From Paraphoma chrysanthemicola (taxonomy: Eukaryota; Ascomycota; Dothideomycetes; Pleosporales; Phaeosphaeriaceae): a DNA stretch of 64,000 nucleotides. Under the pieces are notes generated by a model that had not been told where the DNA came from, did not search any database, and worked only from the letters and a program-made list of their open reading frames with translations. Every line of letters starts with the position of its first letter. Within the stretch, counting starts at the first letter, position 1. Below, one piece after another: positions 10,448 to 21,389 of this stretch. The position numbers and the translations under genes are program-made. Location: positions 372,001 to 436,000 of the forward strand of contig JAGMWG010000002.1 in the NCBI GenBank assembly GCA_020744225.1, written 5' to 3'.

Positions 10448-11024
10448 CGCGTCTGCTAGTCGTCGTGTACGGTGCTTTCAGCCAAGAAGACGCATACACG
10501 GAACAGAGAGTAGGGTGCGATGTCCAAGGGCGGCAGAGGCAAGAATGTCACCGGGCGGGGTTTGTCATGGTGTGAGTGTGCGTGGTTGTCATGGATTGAT
10601 TGAATGTGAAGGTCAGCGACGCCGGCGATCGGCAGTCACACCCGGGCTGCTCTGCTTTGGGACGGCCGCGGTCCTTCCCGCTGCCCTGCCGCATCTCCAC
10701 CACTCCACACAGTGTACCGGCTTTTTTTCGATGAGCCTTGCACCTTCCAACATATCTCAGATCTCACATATATACAATGTTCATTACGTTTGTGTTTGTA
10801 ATGGTCATCTGCGACTCACTGCTTTTATGAGCAGCAGTTGGAGGCACGTCTGAGGACAGACAGGCGATGCCTGAGGCATAATTTGGCCACTCTGGGAGAA
10901 GCTTAACTACACTCATGACTTGTCAGATGTGCAACATTCCGAGTGATGTTCATTGATCTCCATTCTACTCTCTTAAGCTCTTATGACGCTGTGATATTTA
11001 TCTGCAAAATGTTCTAGTGCATTC
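10448..11024. other. Intergenic
   Basis: 577 bp holding the EAF promoter and the 3' flank of the esterase gene. Plus-strand frames here are antisense or promoter artefacts. No gene is seen. Confidence 0.5.
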
Positions 11025-11854
11025 CTATTGGTAATAATACACTCCATTCTTGATTGCATCCGCAATCGCCTTGACAGGCACAACATACTTCTTCAACTCC
11101 GGCACCGCGGCATCAATCAACGAAGCGACCATAGTCCCAAATACCCTGCTTCCCGGGGCATTTAGATGCGTAAAGTCTGTTGGGGCCAGGTTGTATGTTG
11201 CTGAGTTGTCCGGCCCAATCGCATTCAGATACGCCGTGCTCGCAGCGTTCAAGTCGATGATCTTCGCGCCGCTCTGGCTCGCAGCCGCCTTTGTTGCGGC
11301 CGTGACATCAGCCAGATTCTCGTTGATCTTGCCTGTGGAGGTGGAGAAGCGGCGGCGGCTCAGACTTGTCACGAGGATGGGAGTTGCCTTGACTGCACGG
11401 ACTTCGTTGACGAATTTTACGAGATTGGCGGTCAAGAGGGCCATGCTGATGTTTTTCTCTGGTTTTTGGTCGTTGTGCCCGAATTGGATGGTCACGTATG
11501 GCGAGTACTTCGAGCTGGCAGCCTTTGCTGCTGCGATGACATTGGCCCAATCACCGCCATCGCGGAAGGAGACAGTGGTTGCACCGTTGTGGCCAAAGTT
11601 TTTGCCCGTTGCGCCATTCTTGAGGGTGGTGTTGAGGAAGCCATCGCCCCAGCCTGTTCCTTTGTCAGTATTGTGTTTGATTCGTGCACATCTTGAACGT
11701 GCTTACCTCCTCCGCCGGTCGATTGCACAGCGGTCGTCGAATCTCCAGCTAAGAAGAACGCCGGTGGTTTACATTCCACCGCTGGTAGAGATGCCGCAAA
11801 AGTAACGAACGATGTCAGTGTCGCAAAGGACACGAGGCTAGATTGAAACAGCAT
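11025..11854 (-). CDS. Secreted rhamnogalacturonan acetylesterase-like (CE12)
   Basis: Two exons, 11707-11854 and 11025-11653, with a 53 bp intron (GTAAGC...AACAG); 258 aa. A signal peptide (MLFQSS...FAASLPA) is followed by an SGNH-hydrolase fold: block I FLAGDSTT with catalytic Ser39, block III FGHND, and block V DFTHLN with Asp209 and His212. Length and motifs fit CE12 rhamnogalacturonan acetylesterases, which remove acetyl groups from pectin backbones outside the cell. The start at 11854 was preferred because it begins the signal peptide; an upstream in-frame Met would add a charged leader. It sits among other secreted carbohydrate-active genes (AA14-like at 13.2 kb, GH72 at 16.5 kb) but is not in a tight cluster. 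Confidence 0.88.
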
Positions 11855-13227
11855 TTTGACCTTCTTTTTTAACACCACGATTCTGATCCTGAGCAGCACG
11901 AACACAACTTCAATTCCCAAGTCCCTTTATATAGCCAAGCTATCCATACACCCGAAGCCATGATCGACACATTGCTGCACGATAGATTTCTTCCACGCGG
12001 TACCCTAGACTGGTGTTGAGTGACGCAAAAGTCCACCAATGGTGGTGTTGCGGGTATACAGCTAGTGCGAATCCGCGGAGGAACTTGTACTTCTTATACC
12101 CCTTCTTACTATACTACCCCGTGGGGCTGGAGCCGACGTTCTCCATTTTCCGGGGAATCATGTCCCGAGTGGTCGGAATAGACGGCAGCAATGTCTATGG
12201 TCCGGTGAGGTCGACGATGTGCAAAGCAATGGTCTGTTGTTTGTCGAGGAAGGTGCAAGGGGTCGACGTCATTGGCCGCCAAGAAACGTAGACACTCCAT
12301 TCTGCTTCTCTTGATCTTCACTTCTCCATGCATTAAGCAGACTGCATATATACTGAGCTAAAGCGCCCGGAAGCGCACCTGCATGTCTTCAGCACTTTCA
12401 CGTGTGCACATGACCGCGATCGACGTCCACCAATAACAGCAACTCACTATTTTCACCTCATCTCCACATCACGCCGGAGCTCGTGACTGCGAATCGTCAA
12501 TGCTGCCGTCGACGTTCATGTTAGACTGAAGTAAAGCCTGAGGAACGGAGAGTATATCGAGTTTATTTTTGCGCACTCTCACATCCGATGCTGATGCTCC
12601 TGCTCATCTGCCATGAAGTTTTAGAGGCGGCATTCCTTTGGTCTGCCTAACGCCACCACATAAATCTCCGACCTTGAAACAGATCGTTCGTTTCAACGTT
12701 CCGCAGCCGCAACGACGTCCATTCGCTCCCGGAACCACGACGGATGCCGTTGCGCAGCGGCCCCAACTTTATCGCTACGCAATTTCTTATCAATTGCCAG
12801 AGCTGGTCTAGCTACGACCAAGACATTAATCTCCTTGCCGGCCCTGTTGCACATCACGAGCACCACAAGGCTGGAATTACCGATGCGGTGTCACTGCAGG
12901 CTGCGATGGGAAGTGATTGTCGAGGTTGATCTCCCCACAAGTTTCGACGGACGCCAAATCCTTGGGTGCTGATCAGCCTTGGGGCTTAGACCAGGTGAGG
13001 CTTGAGATATGTAGGTACTTGATGCCGACAGCCTCAAGAGAGACATCTAGCATCGATCAGGGAAGCAACTTATCTTTACACTCTTTTTGTCGTTTGTTGT
13101 CCGTTCAGTCGTTCATTACTGCCTTGACGGCGTCCATTCATTTTTGTCTATCTTCCGTAGCAGCATCGTTCTGCACTTCATCTCAGACATCATTGCATCT
13201 CCTTCCGCTTCATCAAATCCTCGCATT
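11855..13227. other. Long divergent intergenic region
   Basis: 1373 bp between two divergent secreted-enzyme genes (CE12-like and AA14-like). Short frames exist on both strands but none has splice sites, domain content or coding bias I would trust. It presumably holds both promoters. Confidence 0.5.
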
Positions 13228-14409
13228 ATGCTTCATATCGTAACTCTTTCATTGGCCTTGGCCTCTTTGGTCTCTGCTCACACAGCAGCATGGGCACCCG
13301 GAATGTACTGTCGCGGTGGCGCGGATGCCACCAAGGATGACCAGAACACCAACCTGGTTGTCAACCCACTTTACAACCTCGCCAAGCAAGACTGGTGGTT
13401 CCAGCATCACCGTGGCTGCGACAAAGTTCCTCCAAAAGCTGGCGAATTTCTCGAACTCCCCGCCAACGGCAACGTGACCGTCGAACTCGCACACAACCGC
13501 GCCTTTACCACGCTCTCCTATAAAGGCGATCTCGTCACTGATTGGCCCGATGGCAAAACCCACCCCGAAGATTGGAACGGCTTCAACACCGACGGGACAC
13601 CCGCCGTGTGCTTGAAGGACAACGGCGCTCTACATACCTACAACGAATCCTCTGCTGGCGGGACCGCGTTTGCTATCAGCTACACCCCCGACCTTGCCTC
13701 CGTCACAATGGAAAACCTCGTCGTCTTCACCACACGCTACCACACCCCCTGGAAACGCCTGGCCACGTACGCCGTGCCCGATCTTCCAGCGTGTCCCGAA
13801 GGCGGATGTACATGCGCATGGCTCTGGATCCCCAACGGCTGCGGCGAAGCAAACATGTACATGCAAGGCTTCAAGTGCAACGTCACCAATGCGTCGCCTA
13901 CAGCGAAACCGCTGGCGAAAGCACAAGTGCCCGTGTATTGTGAGAACGAGCCAGAGAAGTGTGTCAAGGGCGCAAAACAGATGTTGGCGTGGCATCAGAA
14001 GACGGGGAATAACATCGAGACGAAGCCTGGTGTGACGCCGAATTACAACGCCAAATGTGGATGGGAAGAAGGTGCGCAGGAGGATATTTTCGAGGAAGGC
14101 GAAGTAGAGGTTCCAGTGGCATCGTCCTCGCAAGCTGCGATTCCCTTGCCTAGCTCGACTTCTGTGGCGCCGTCGTCGGTAATTGTTCGTTCGGTAGCAG
14201 CATCGTCATCGGCCGTGGCCACTTCTGCAGGTGTGACATCGAGCACTGTGGCTACTCCAACCCCTGTCAAAGATGCGGTCTTGAGCTCTGTGGTGTACAA
14301 CAGCGCAAGCTTCACGTCTCCCACACCAACTCCTACGAAACCCGCTGGTGTGAAGCCGTCCAAGGCATGTTCGATCAGACGGCGTCGCTATGCTGCCTCG
14401 AGGAAGTAA
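13228..14409 (+). CDS. AA14-like secreted lytic polysaccharide monooxygenase
   Basis: Single exon, 393 aa. A 17-residue signal peptide is followed directly by His18 (SA|HTAAWAPGMYC), the N-terminal copper-brace histidine expected of an LPMO. The order of WWFQHH, EFLELPANG, the CPEGGCTCAWLW cysteine cluster, MYMQGFKCNVT and a GAKQMLAWHQ..GNN segment resembles AA14 enzymes, copper oxidases reported on xylan-coated cellulose. The last 100 residues are Ser/Thr/Val/Pro-rich and end in a basic CSIRRRRYAASRK tail; I see no CBM1 and no clear GPI signal. The start at 13228 begins the signal peptide. The homology claim is from motif recall; activity, and the second copper His, were not verified. Confidence 0.75.
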   Translation: MLHIVTLSLALASLVSAHTAAWAPGMYCRGGADATKDDQNTNLVVNPLYNLAKQDWWFQHHRGCDKVPPKAGEFLELPANGNVTVELAHNRAFTTLSYKGDLVTDWPDGKTHPEDWNGFNTDGTPAVCLKDNGALHTYNESSAGGTAFAISYTPDLASVTMENLVVFTTRYHTPWKRLATYAVPDLPACPEGGCTCAWLWIPNGCGEANMYMQGFKCNVTNASPTAKPLAKAQVPVYCENEPEKCVKGAKQMLAWHQKTGNNIETKPGVTPNYNAKCGWEEGAQEDIFEEGEVEVPVASSSQAAIPLPSSTSVAPSSVIVRSVAASSSAVATSAGVTSSTVATPTPVKDAVLSSVVYNSASFTSPTPTPTKPAGVKPSKACSIRRRRYAASRK

Positions 14410-16469
14410 ACAACGATTTACTTATATTCATTTCTAAAGCCAGTGGCTTTTTTTCATTTTACTTTCTATGGTAACTAGCGGTTATCCCAGCTGGGCAACC
14501 TTGACATTTAAGGAGTATCTAAGTAGCCGATACTTTTATCACAATTCTACATTTTGAATATCGTGTCTTTGATTTGGTGCGGACATTTACATGTGTTGAT
14601 GTTGCGGATTGTAGATTCTCGTGTGAAACAATATGCTCTAGACAAACTTACGAGCTCGAAGGGGAGTTAACATGCGTCGTATGTTCGGTCCGAAACTCGC
14701 GTGTACGGGTATTGGGCTTCTGGGTGGCTTGAGGTCTGATGAGTAGTTGTTGTTGTGCTACACCTGAACTTGCAATATCATATATTCCATATGCGCACTT
14801 CATTCATCATCGGCTGGCCCTTCAAGGTCTGCTCATGTTCTCAATGCTTTGGTCACATCACTTTCCTCATCGCTGTGAGTCTGAATGACTGGTCGATATC
14901 TGGGTCGGCCCTTCGTATACTAAATTGAAAGCCACTATTGTCCTTCGTAATTGGGGTCGAGCCACTCGGTTCACGGACTGGTGTATTCCGCGGTAGTAGT
15001 GCGTCTAGCCAAATGCTGACTGCGACGTGGTCAACTGATCTGTGCGCGACCGGAGCTGTGATGACTGCTCTGCGCCCTTCATACTTGTTGTCCTCATGTG
15101 CGACGGGAAGATGCATGCGGAGCAGCAGTGCGGAAGCATTCCTGTTATTTTATGGCAACGAGAAAGTCCTGGTTGTACAAATTGGTTCTTGATTGGGATA
15201 CCCAGTGAGTCAAGCTGGTAGTGACTGACGAATCGAACCATCACCGCAATAAGAACGCAGCGAGGCAGCAGATGCTTTCTAAACCAATTCCTGCAAAAGA
15301 GGGGGCGATACTCTAGGCACAATATGGGGAGGTTGGGGTACACCAAAGTGGGCTTTGACGGTGAAGGTGGTACGAAGCATGGAGAGGGAAAGAGTACTTT
15401 GACATCATTGCTAAGGCCTGCTTACCACGATAACCCACTCTCAACGACCAAGACGACAAATTTTTCTTTGGAAGTATCGTTAAGTGTAAGTCTGAGTAAC
15501 TCAGAGTGAGGGATTATGTATACAACGAACATGTCGACAGGACAAGTGTTTGTATGTTCGCTAATCTGGCTGTGTTGCGCCGATTGGCAGGCCGCCCGAA
15601 CTCTAAATTTACTATATCAAGACTTACTATTTCTGAGGAGAACTGTCGGCGTGCCCGAGGAAGTCATAGAGCCGACAGCCTCAAGCCGAAACTTATTTGA
15701 TGACGTTTGGGTCAGATTTTGTGCATCAATCTTTCTTTCGAAAACTTCCAAGGATGTTGGTGACGATGCTTTTCTTCATCTTCAAGCGCTAGACGCGCTG
15801 TGACCAATTCTTTCTGCTTTGCTCGTCAAACTAGTACTTTGACACCACGTTACCAACGACGATAGGTTCAGAGAGGCGCATTGCAGAAGTCCAACGTCGA
15901 GCCGTCCCAATCGGTCGGGACGCCTTGTCTCGCCCTCGAACGGGAAATTATCGTAATCCCAACATTCCCATGTTCAGGACCCGCCAACCACACGCGCACG
16001 TTTCAAGCAAACAAGTGCCTTGCTTGCCCACGCTTGTCCTGCAGCCGAGACGAGGCTTGACGTGCGCTAGCCAATGACAAGCTCAGGAGATCGCGGCACG
16101 GTGCAGGCTGCGCGTCGCGCTTCTTTCTTATCGCACAAACTTGGAAGTGCATGATGATGTGCCGTGCTTTCCAGATACAGTGCATGCGGGAAGAGGAGCC
16201 GGGTGAATGAAAGAGAGGAAGGCGCGTAGGAGGGCTCGCTCCTGTTTGTTTGGGGGCATTTCTACGTTTCTCACTGTCTTTCAAGTCTTGCGTTCTTTAG
16301 TCCCTCTTTTCTTGAGGAATCGAGGCAATTGACGAAAAACTCAACAAGCGCACGAACGGCGCATCCGATCGTTAGTCCAGGCCTTGGAAGACAAAAAGCT
16401 GCTGTGCTACACGCCTCTCGACTTTCCTGCACGTCAACTCCGACCCGAACTCACACAGCAGAATCAACC
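14410..16469. other. Long intergenic region before GH72 gene
   Basis: 2060 bp. I find no convincing gene. Near 15903-15922 there is a perfect inverted repeat, CGTCCC/GGGACG with an 8 bp loop, about 550 bp upstream of the GH72 start. The last 200 bp are likely promoter and 5' UTR of the GH72 gene. Confidence 0.5.
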
Positions 16470-17824
16470 ATGGTTCGCTTCCTCGCGGCTCTGGCAGCCG
16501 TTGCCGGTTTGACTGCTGTCAATGCCATTCCCACCATCTCCGTAAAGGGCTCCAAGTTCTTCACGAGCGAAGGAAACCAATTCTACGTCAAAGGTACACA
16601 GTCCGTAAATTCAATTGCGAGCAATGGCTAATCGAAACCTCAGGTGTCGCATACCAGCTTGTCCCCGACGACCCGCTCGTCACCTCGTCACAATGCGCCC
16701 TCGACGCCGCCCTCATGAAGACTCTAGGCACGAACAGTATCCGCGTGTACCACGTTGATCCCGCGGGCAACCACGACGCATGCATGAAGGCCTTCGCCGA
16801 CGCTGGCATTTACCTCTGGCTGGACCTCGACACCTTCGACACGCAAATCTACGAAGGCGCGCCAAAATGGAACTCCACTCAGCGTGACGCCTTCGCCAAA
16901 GTCATGGACGCTTTCCACCAATACGACAATCTCGGCGGCTTCTTCGTCGGCAACGAAGCCATCACCACGGCCAACGGCAGCGTAACAGCACCGTACATCA
17001 AGGCCGCCGCGCGCGATCTCAAGGCATACCGCAACTCCAAGAAGTACCGGAACATTCCCATCGGCTACAGCGCCGCAGATATCGCGACTCTCCGTCCCAT
17101 GTTGCAAAACTACCTCGCATGCGGCTCCAACCAGTCCGAAGCGCTCGACTTCTTCAGTCTAAACAGCTACTCGTGGTGCGGCGCAAGCAGCTACCAGCAA
17201 TCCGGATACAACATGCTCGAGCAAAACAGCACACAGCTCAACATCCCCATCTTCATGTCCGAAACTGGCTGCAACGTCGTCCGCCCCCGTGACTTCAGCG
17301 ACCAGAATGCGATCTTCGGCGACATGGGAGATACGTGGTCCGGCAGCATTATCTACGAATGGATCGAAGAGGCAAACAACTATGGCCTGATTAGCTACGG
17401 CTCCAAAGTCGATCCTGCGAGTCCGTCAGCGCCGCCAGATGGTTTCCCGCGCTCGGGAAGTCCGATCCCAGTCCAGCCTGATTTCAGCAACTTGGCGAAT
17501 GTATGGAAGACGCTGAGCCCAAGTGGTGTCAAGGCGAGCGCATACAATCCGTCCATCACGCCGGTCAAGTGTCCGGATTACACGGCCGGCGCGTGGGAAG
17601 TGCATCCTACGGACCCGATTCCGTCGCTTGGTCAGGTGCATAACTTCCAGCAAGGATCGGGGAGTCAGACGCAGTCGGGCGGCTCGTCAGCTAGGCCGAC
17701 GGGAGCGCAGGCGTCTACGAGCCCAAGTGCGAGCCAGGGTGCTGCGAGCGATAACTTGGGTCGCGAGTTGAAGGGCGCGGGGGTTGTGATGACGGCTGTC
17801 GTGGCGGTGCTTGCGTGGTTGTAG
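16470..17824 (+). CDS. GPI-anchored beta-1,3-glucanosyltransferase (GH72)
   Basis: Two exons, 16470-16593 and 16644-17824, with a 50 bp intron; the splice rebuilds FYVKGVAYQ. 434 aa. A signal peptide (ending near VNA) leads into a GH72 domain with acid/base Glu146 in FFVGNEAIT and nucleophile Glu248 in FMSETGCN. There is no Cys-rich CBM43 (X8) module, so it belongs to the shorter GEL/GAS subgroup. A Ser/Gly/Thr linker and a hydrophobic end (GVVMTAVVAVLAWL) preceded by small residues indicate a GPI anchor. It elongates and remodels beta-1,3-glucan at the plasma membrane and wall. Convergent with the Rps0 gene. Confidence 0.93.
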
Positions 17825-18405
17825 AGAACGGGAAATGGCACGGTGATATGGTACGAACGTTGAGCGTTCTATAATGAAAAGACAAGACGGGACGGACAGG
17901 ATGATATGTCGGGTTTGGTTGGTACATATACCCCTTGTGCATTTTCGTATAATAGAATGAAAGATTTGGAAGACCACCTGCACGCTGTGTCAGTAAAGTG
18001 CTGTGATGCTCGAGATGCAAGGATGAAAAGCAGCAGTGACCATCGGACCATTATGTAGTCGCAAGGACTGAGGCTACATCATTTCACGCATAATGTCACC
18101 AGGTCAGGTCAAGGCTTGAAGGTCATGGTGAAGACTGCATTGAAGGACTGGGTGCCAGTCAAGAACACCCGATCGCCGGCACAGGGCTTTCCCCCATGCC
18201 TCATTCGAGACATGGATATCTTTCCCTCATAAGCGCCAGCACTGATCATATCCCACAACCGCCATCCCATGCACAATGGATTGTATTTTGAACTTGTTGG
18301 TATTTCCTTTTCCGATCCGTGCTCCTACGCCGACATGCCAATGTAGATGGTTGTCAATGACAGGGTATGGAAAGTAGAATGTAGCGAAGATACTCAGGGC
18401 AAAAT
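17825..18405. other. Convergent intergenic region
   Basis: 581 bp between two 3' ends (GH72 plus strand, Rps0 minus strand). It should contain both polyadenylation regions. No gene is seen. Confidence 0.5.
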
Positions 18406-19444
18406 CTACCACTGAGTGGTGGTCTGCTGTCCAGTGGTTTCAGCGCCCCAGCCCTCGGTGGTGGTCTGCGCATCGCCGCTGGTGGCAGCCCAGTCGGTCG
18501 CATCAGCGTCCCAGGTGGCGCCAGGCGCAGCAGCCTGGGATGTGAAGGCACCGGCAGATGCGCCAGAAACTTCCCACTCGCTGGTGAAGCCATCGGCAAC
18601 GGGCTGAGCACCAACCTCGTCGACGCCGGGGACCTTGGCCTCCTCGACACCAGCGCTGTCCTTGTTCTCCTCGGCTTCGGGGTCGCGGTAGAAGTACAAA
18701 TCAGTCATGACGTCCCACTCGGCCTCGCGCGAAGCGAGGGTGCCACGGAGGCGGAGGACCTCACGGGCAAGCATCCACCAGACGAGACCAATGGCGTGAC
18801 GGCCCTTGTTGTTGGTGGGGATGGCAACATCGACGTACTCGGTGGGGGAATCGCCGTCGCAGAGAGCCTAGCACTGTCAGTTTCTATATTCACATCGCGT
18901 TCTTAGTGGTCGCGTACGATGACGGGGATGTTGACGTAGGACGCCTCCTTGATGGCCTGGGCGTCGGTGCGCGGGTCGGTGACGATGATCAAGCGGGGCT
19001 CCTTGAACGAGCGGGTGATGTAGTTGGTGAAGTTACCGGGGGTGAAGCGACCGGCAATGGCGACGGCGCCGGTGTGGGCGGCGAACTTGAGGACGGCACG
19101 CTGTCCGTAGGGACGGGCAGAGATGACACAGACTGTTCACTGTGTCAGCCAAAAACTCAATGCGCATCTTTTTGCCAAGTCCGGATATCAAGATCTCGAA
19201 CTGGCAGTGTTCACGTACTGTCGGCCGGGTTGTCAATGGCGACGATGATGCGCGCAGCCAGGACAATCTTTTCCCAGGTCTTGCCAATGTTGATGACATT
19301 GACACCATCGGGCCTGGTCTTCCACAGGTAAGGCTCCATGTGGACTTGGAGGTTCTTGCTGCCGAGATGGCACTGAGCAGCCAGGAGCATCTCAATGTCC
19401 TGCTGGGTGGGGTTGAAGATCGCGGGGAGGTTGCTGGGAGCCAT
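18406..19444 (-). CDS. rps0: 40S ribosomal protein S0 (uS2)
   Basis: Three exons, 19219-19444, 18918-19132 and 18406-18867; introns of 86 and 50 bp. 300 aa. The sequence follows the uS2/RPSA family throughout: MLLAAQCHLGSKN, MEPYLWKTRPDGVNVINIGKTWEK, ICVISARPYGQRAVLKFA, IAGRFTPGNFTNYI, EPRLIIVTDPRTD, and ALCDGDSPTEYVDVAIPTNNKGRHAIGL. The C terminus is the usual acidic Trp/Thr-rich tail. It is a component of the small cytosolic ribosomal subunit needed for 18S rRNA maturation. The start lies 201 bp from that of a mitochondrial ribosomal protein gene on the opposite strand. Confidence 0.96.
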
Positions 19445-19645
19445 CTTGACGGTTTGGCGCTGCAGAAGCTGGTCGGTGTAGAGAAGTGGTCGAGATATTC
19501 ACAGTCGAACTTCTTTGGCGGGACCTGACCATTGGCGATATTCGTTCGTGTGGGAATTTAGCGCCGGGTCGGCGAAACGAGTCGCCGAAAGCTTGGCTCA
19601 AGTTTTGGATCATCGAAGGCCGACGACATATAGTGCATCGCCAAC
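19445..19645. promoter_or_regulatory. Shared divergent promoter, Rps0 / mitochondrial uS15
   Basis: Only 201 bp separate the two start codons, so cytosolic uS2 and mitochondrial uS15 must be transcribed from one compact bidirectional region. I do not see an unambiguous TATA box; the sequence is GC-rich near 19560-19590. Confidence 0.6.
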
Positions 19646-20702
19646 ATGCCGCCTCGAATACCAATAACGCCGTGCCTACGGGCCTCAAAATGTTGGTTTC
19701 GCCTTTGGATAGTAATTCCAGAAGCTAATTGATCCAGCGTGTCCTCCCGCCGCTCAATTCACCCTCCCATTTCGCCCATTCTCGTCAACCACAACATGTC
19801 AGGCCAAGACAGTTGACCGAGCGAAGCTGCGCGCGGCCCGTGATCCATATCTTGTCGCACAACGAGCTCTTAAGAAGTCAGCGAATCTCTCCCGCCGCGC
19901 CGAACTTGAGCAGGGGAGAGTGGCCAGCCTGGGTGATCCAGTCCGAGGCGTGACAACGCCATTCATCCAGTCATTCGACACGGGAAAGCCAATCACATAT
20001 GAGGCAGCAGGGAAGACGATACCAAAAGGCAAAGACCACCTCAACTATGCATTCGATCCGGAAGTGGTCGAGGGGCAATTGGCGAAGAGTGAGAAGCTTG
20101 CTGTTCCGCTGAGCGAGATCGGCAAGCAGACAACCACAAGCCCTTACCAATGGAGCGACGCCCTGAAGTACAGCAAGACGACGGAGATTGAGAAGTCGGC
20201 GGACACGATCGAGGCACAGAATAAGCAGGATCATATACGCGCCGTGGAGGCTATTGCACGCATCACGGCTCTCGAAAACGGGTCTAGCAAAGATCGCATG
20301 CGCGTCAACAAGCTGCGGTGTATCGAGACATTCGGACGCCACAACACAGACATGATCTTCCCGCCCCGCGCACCGCCGCTACGCAACCTGAGCGATACCA
20401 CACATCCTATTCGGCCTGCAACGAATGCAGCGGCGGCGGAGAAGCGTGCTGGGCCGGACACTGGGTCGTCTGAGGTGCAAATTGCGATCCTGACGGCGAA
20501 GATCAAGACCATGGCGGATTTTTTGGCGACTCGAGGAAAGGGTGACAAGCACAACAAGAGGAACTTGAGGCTACTTGTGCACAGAAGGCAGAAACTATTG
20601 CAGTATCTAAGGAGGAAGGAGAGGGGTGGCCCAAGGTGGCAGCATTGCATTGAGACTCTGGGCCTGACAGAGGGTACCTGGAGGGGTGAGATATCACTGT
20701 AA
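19646..20702 (+). CDS. mrps28: Mitochondrial small-subunit ribosomal protein uS15m
   Basis: Model: exon 1 19646-19711 (MPPRIPITPCLRASKCW..., Arg-containing and amphipathic, fitting a mitochondrial presequence) and exon 2 19803-20702, with a 91 bp intron (GTAATT...TGTCAG) that restores frame; 321 aa. The middle has the fungal motif GDPVRGVTTPFIQSFD. The C-terminal 90 residues are an S15 domain: TGSSEVQIAILTAKI, HNKRNLRLLVHRRQKLLQYLRR. The protein sits in the mitochondrial 37S subunit, binding small-subunit rRNA. The S15 domain is certain; the first exon is inferred from the splice signals and presequence character. Confidence 0.85.
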
Positions 20703-21019
20703 GATGTCAAAGGATGCCTAAGACAGTGGCTCCCAATCAATGTACAAATCGAATGTATACCATATTGACGACAGATCTGTGCTTTCACTATCAACTCGAG
20801 TAGGATTTCGTCCATTCCCAGCATATTCCGCCTCGTCCACCTACACATCATAAATTACACTAAATACACACAGGCTGCTTCTTCGAGTCGTGAGAGTTTT
20901 GGCACCTCATGAACGTCCGAATCGCCATCGACGACTTCTCATTGTCCCAGCCGGCGAGCCTCGAAACTGTAAGTCGTTTACGACACTCCGTCCAAGGGAG
21001 TAGTTGCGGCTGAAAGTCG
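20703..21019. other. Convergent intergenic region
   Basis: 317 bp between the 3' ends of the uS15m gene and the microprotein gene. Nothing else is seen. Confidence 0.5.
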
Positions 21020-21389
21020 TTACGAAGTCATGGATCTGAAGCCGGACATATGTCAGTAACATTTCTGTTCTCCGTAGAACTTCTTCTCCCCCGCGACATC
21101 ACGTACCGTTTTGTGCGCGTGTGTATCGGCTCAGGTCTCGCGATGAAGTTGTCTTCTGGATCGTTTCGTATTTGGGTTTGAAGTTGAACTTCGATATCTG
21201 GCGAGATGTCAGTGGCCATTGACTTTAGTGGGAGCGACCTTGAGATGACGTACCAGACGGTTGGCGCTCAGCTCGATGTCGCGCTCTGAATCTACGAAGA
21301 AAGTAGATCCCGATGGGAACACAGGTGATGCAGGTGGCTAGGAGGGTAATGAAGGCGATTGTTTCTGCAGTGGACCAAGAAGAGGACAT
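21020..21389 (-). CDS. Three-exon 80-aa single-pass membrane microprotein
   Basis: Exons 21254-21389, 21107-21197 and 21020-21035, introns 56 and 71 bp, all with GTACGT donors and CAG acceptors; the frame closes exactly to 80 aa. Residues 9-31 (TIAFITLLATCITCVPIGIYFL) form one membrane helix, followed at once by a basic stretch (RRFRARHRAER) on the presumed cytosolic side and a polar tail. No signal-cleavage site is obvious, so it is probably an N-out, C-in anchor. No family is recognised. Two well-formed introns in so short a gene argue that it is real. It would be missed by length-filtered gene calling. Confidence 0.6.

Noticed and set aside
15516..15803. 95-codon plus-strand frame in the AA14-GH72 gap
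   Set aside because: No domain, signal peptide or splice signals. It is isolated in a 2 kb region without coding character.
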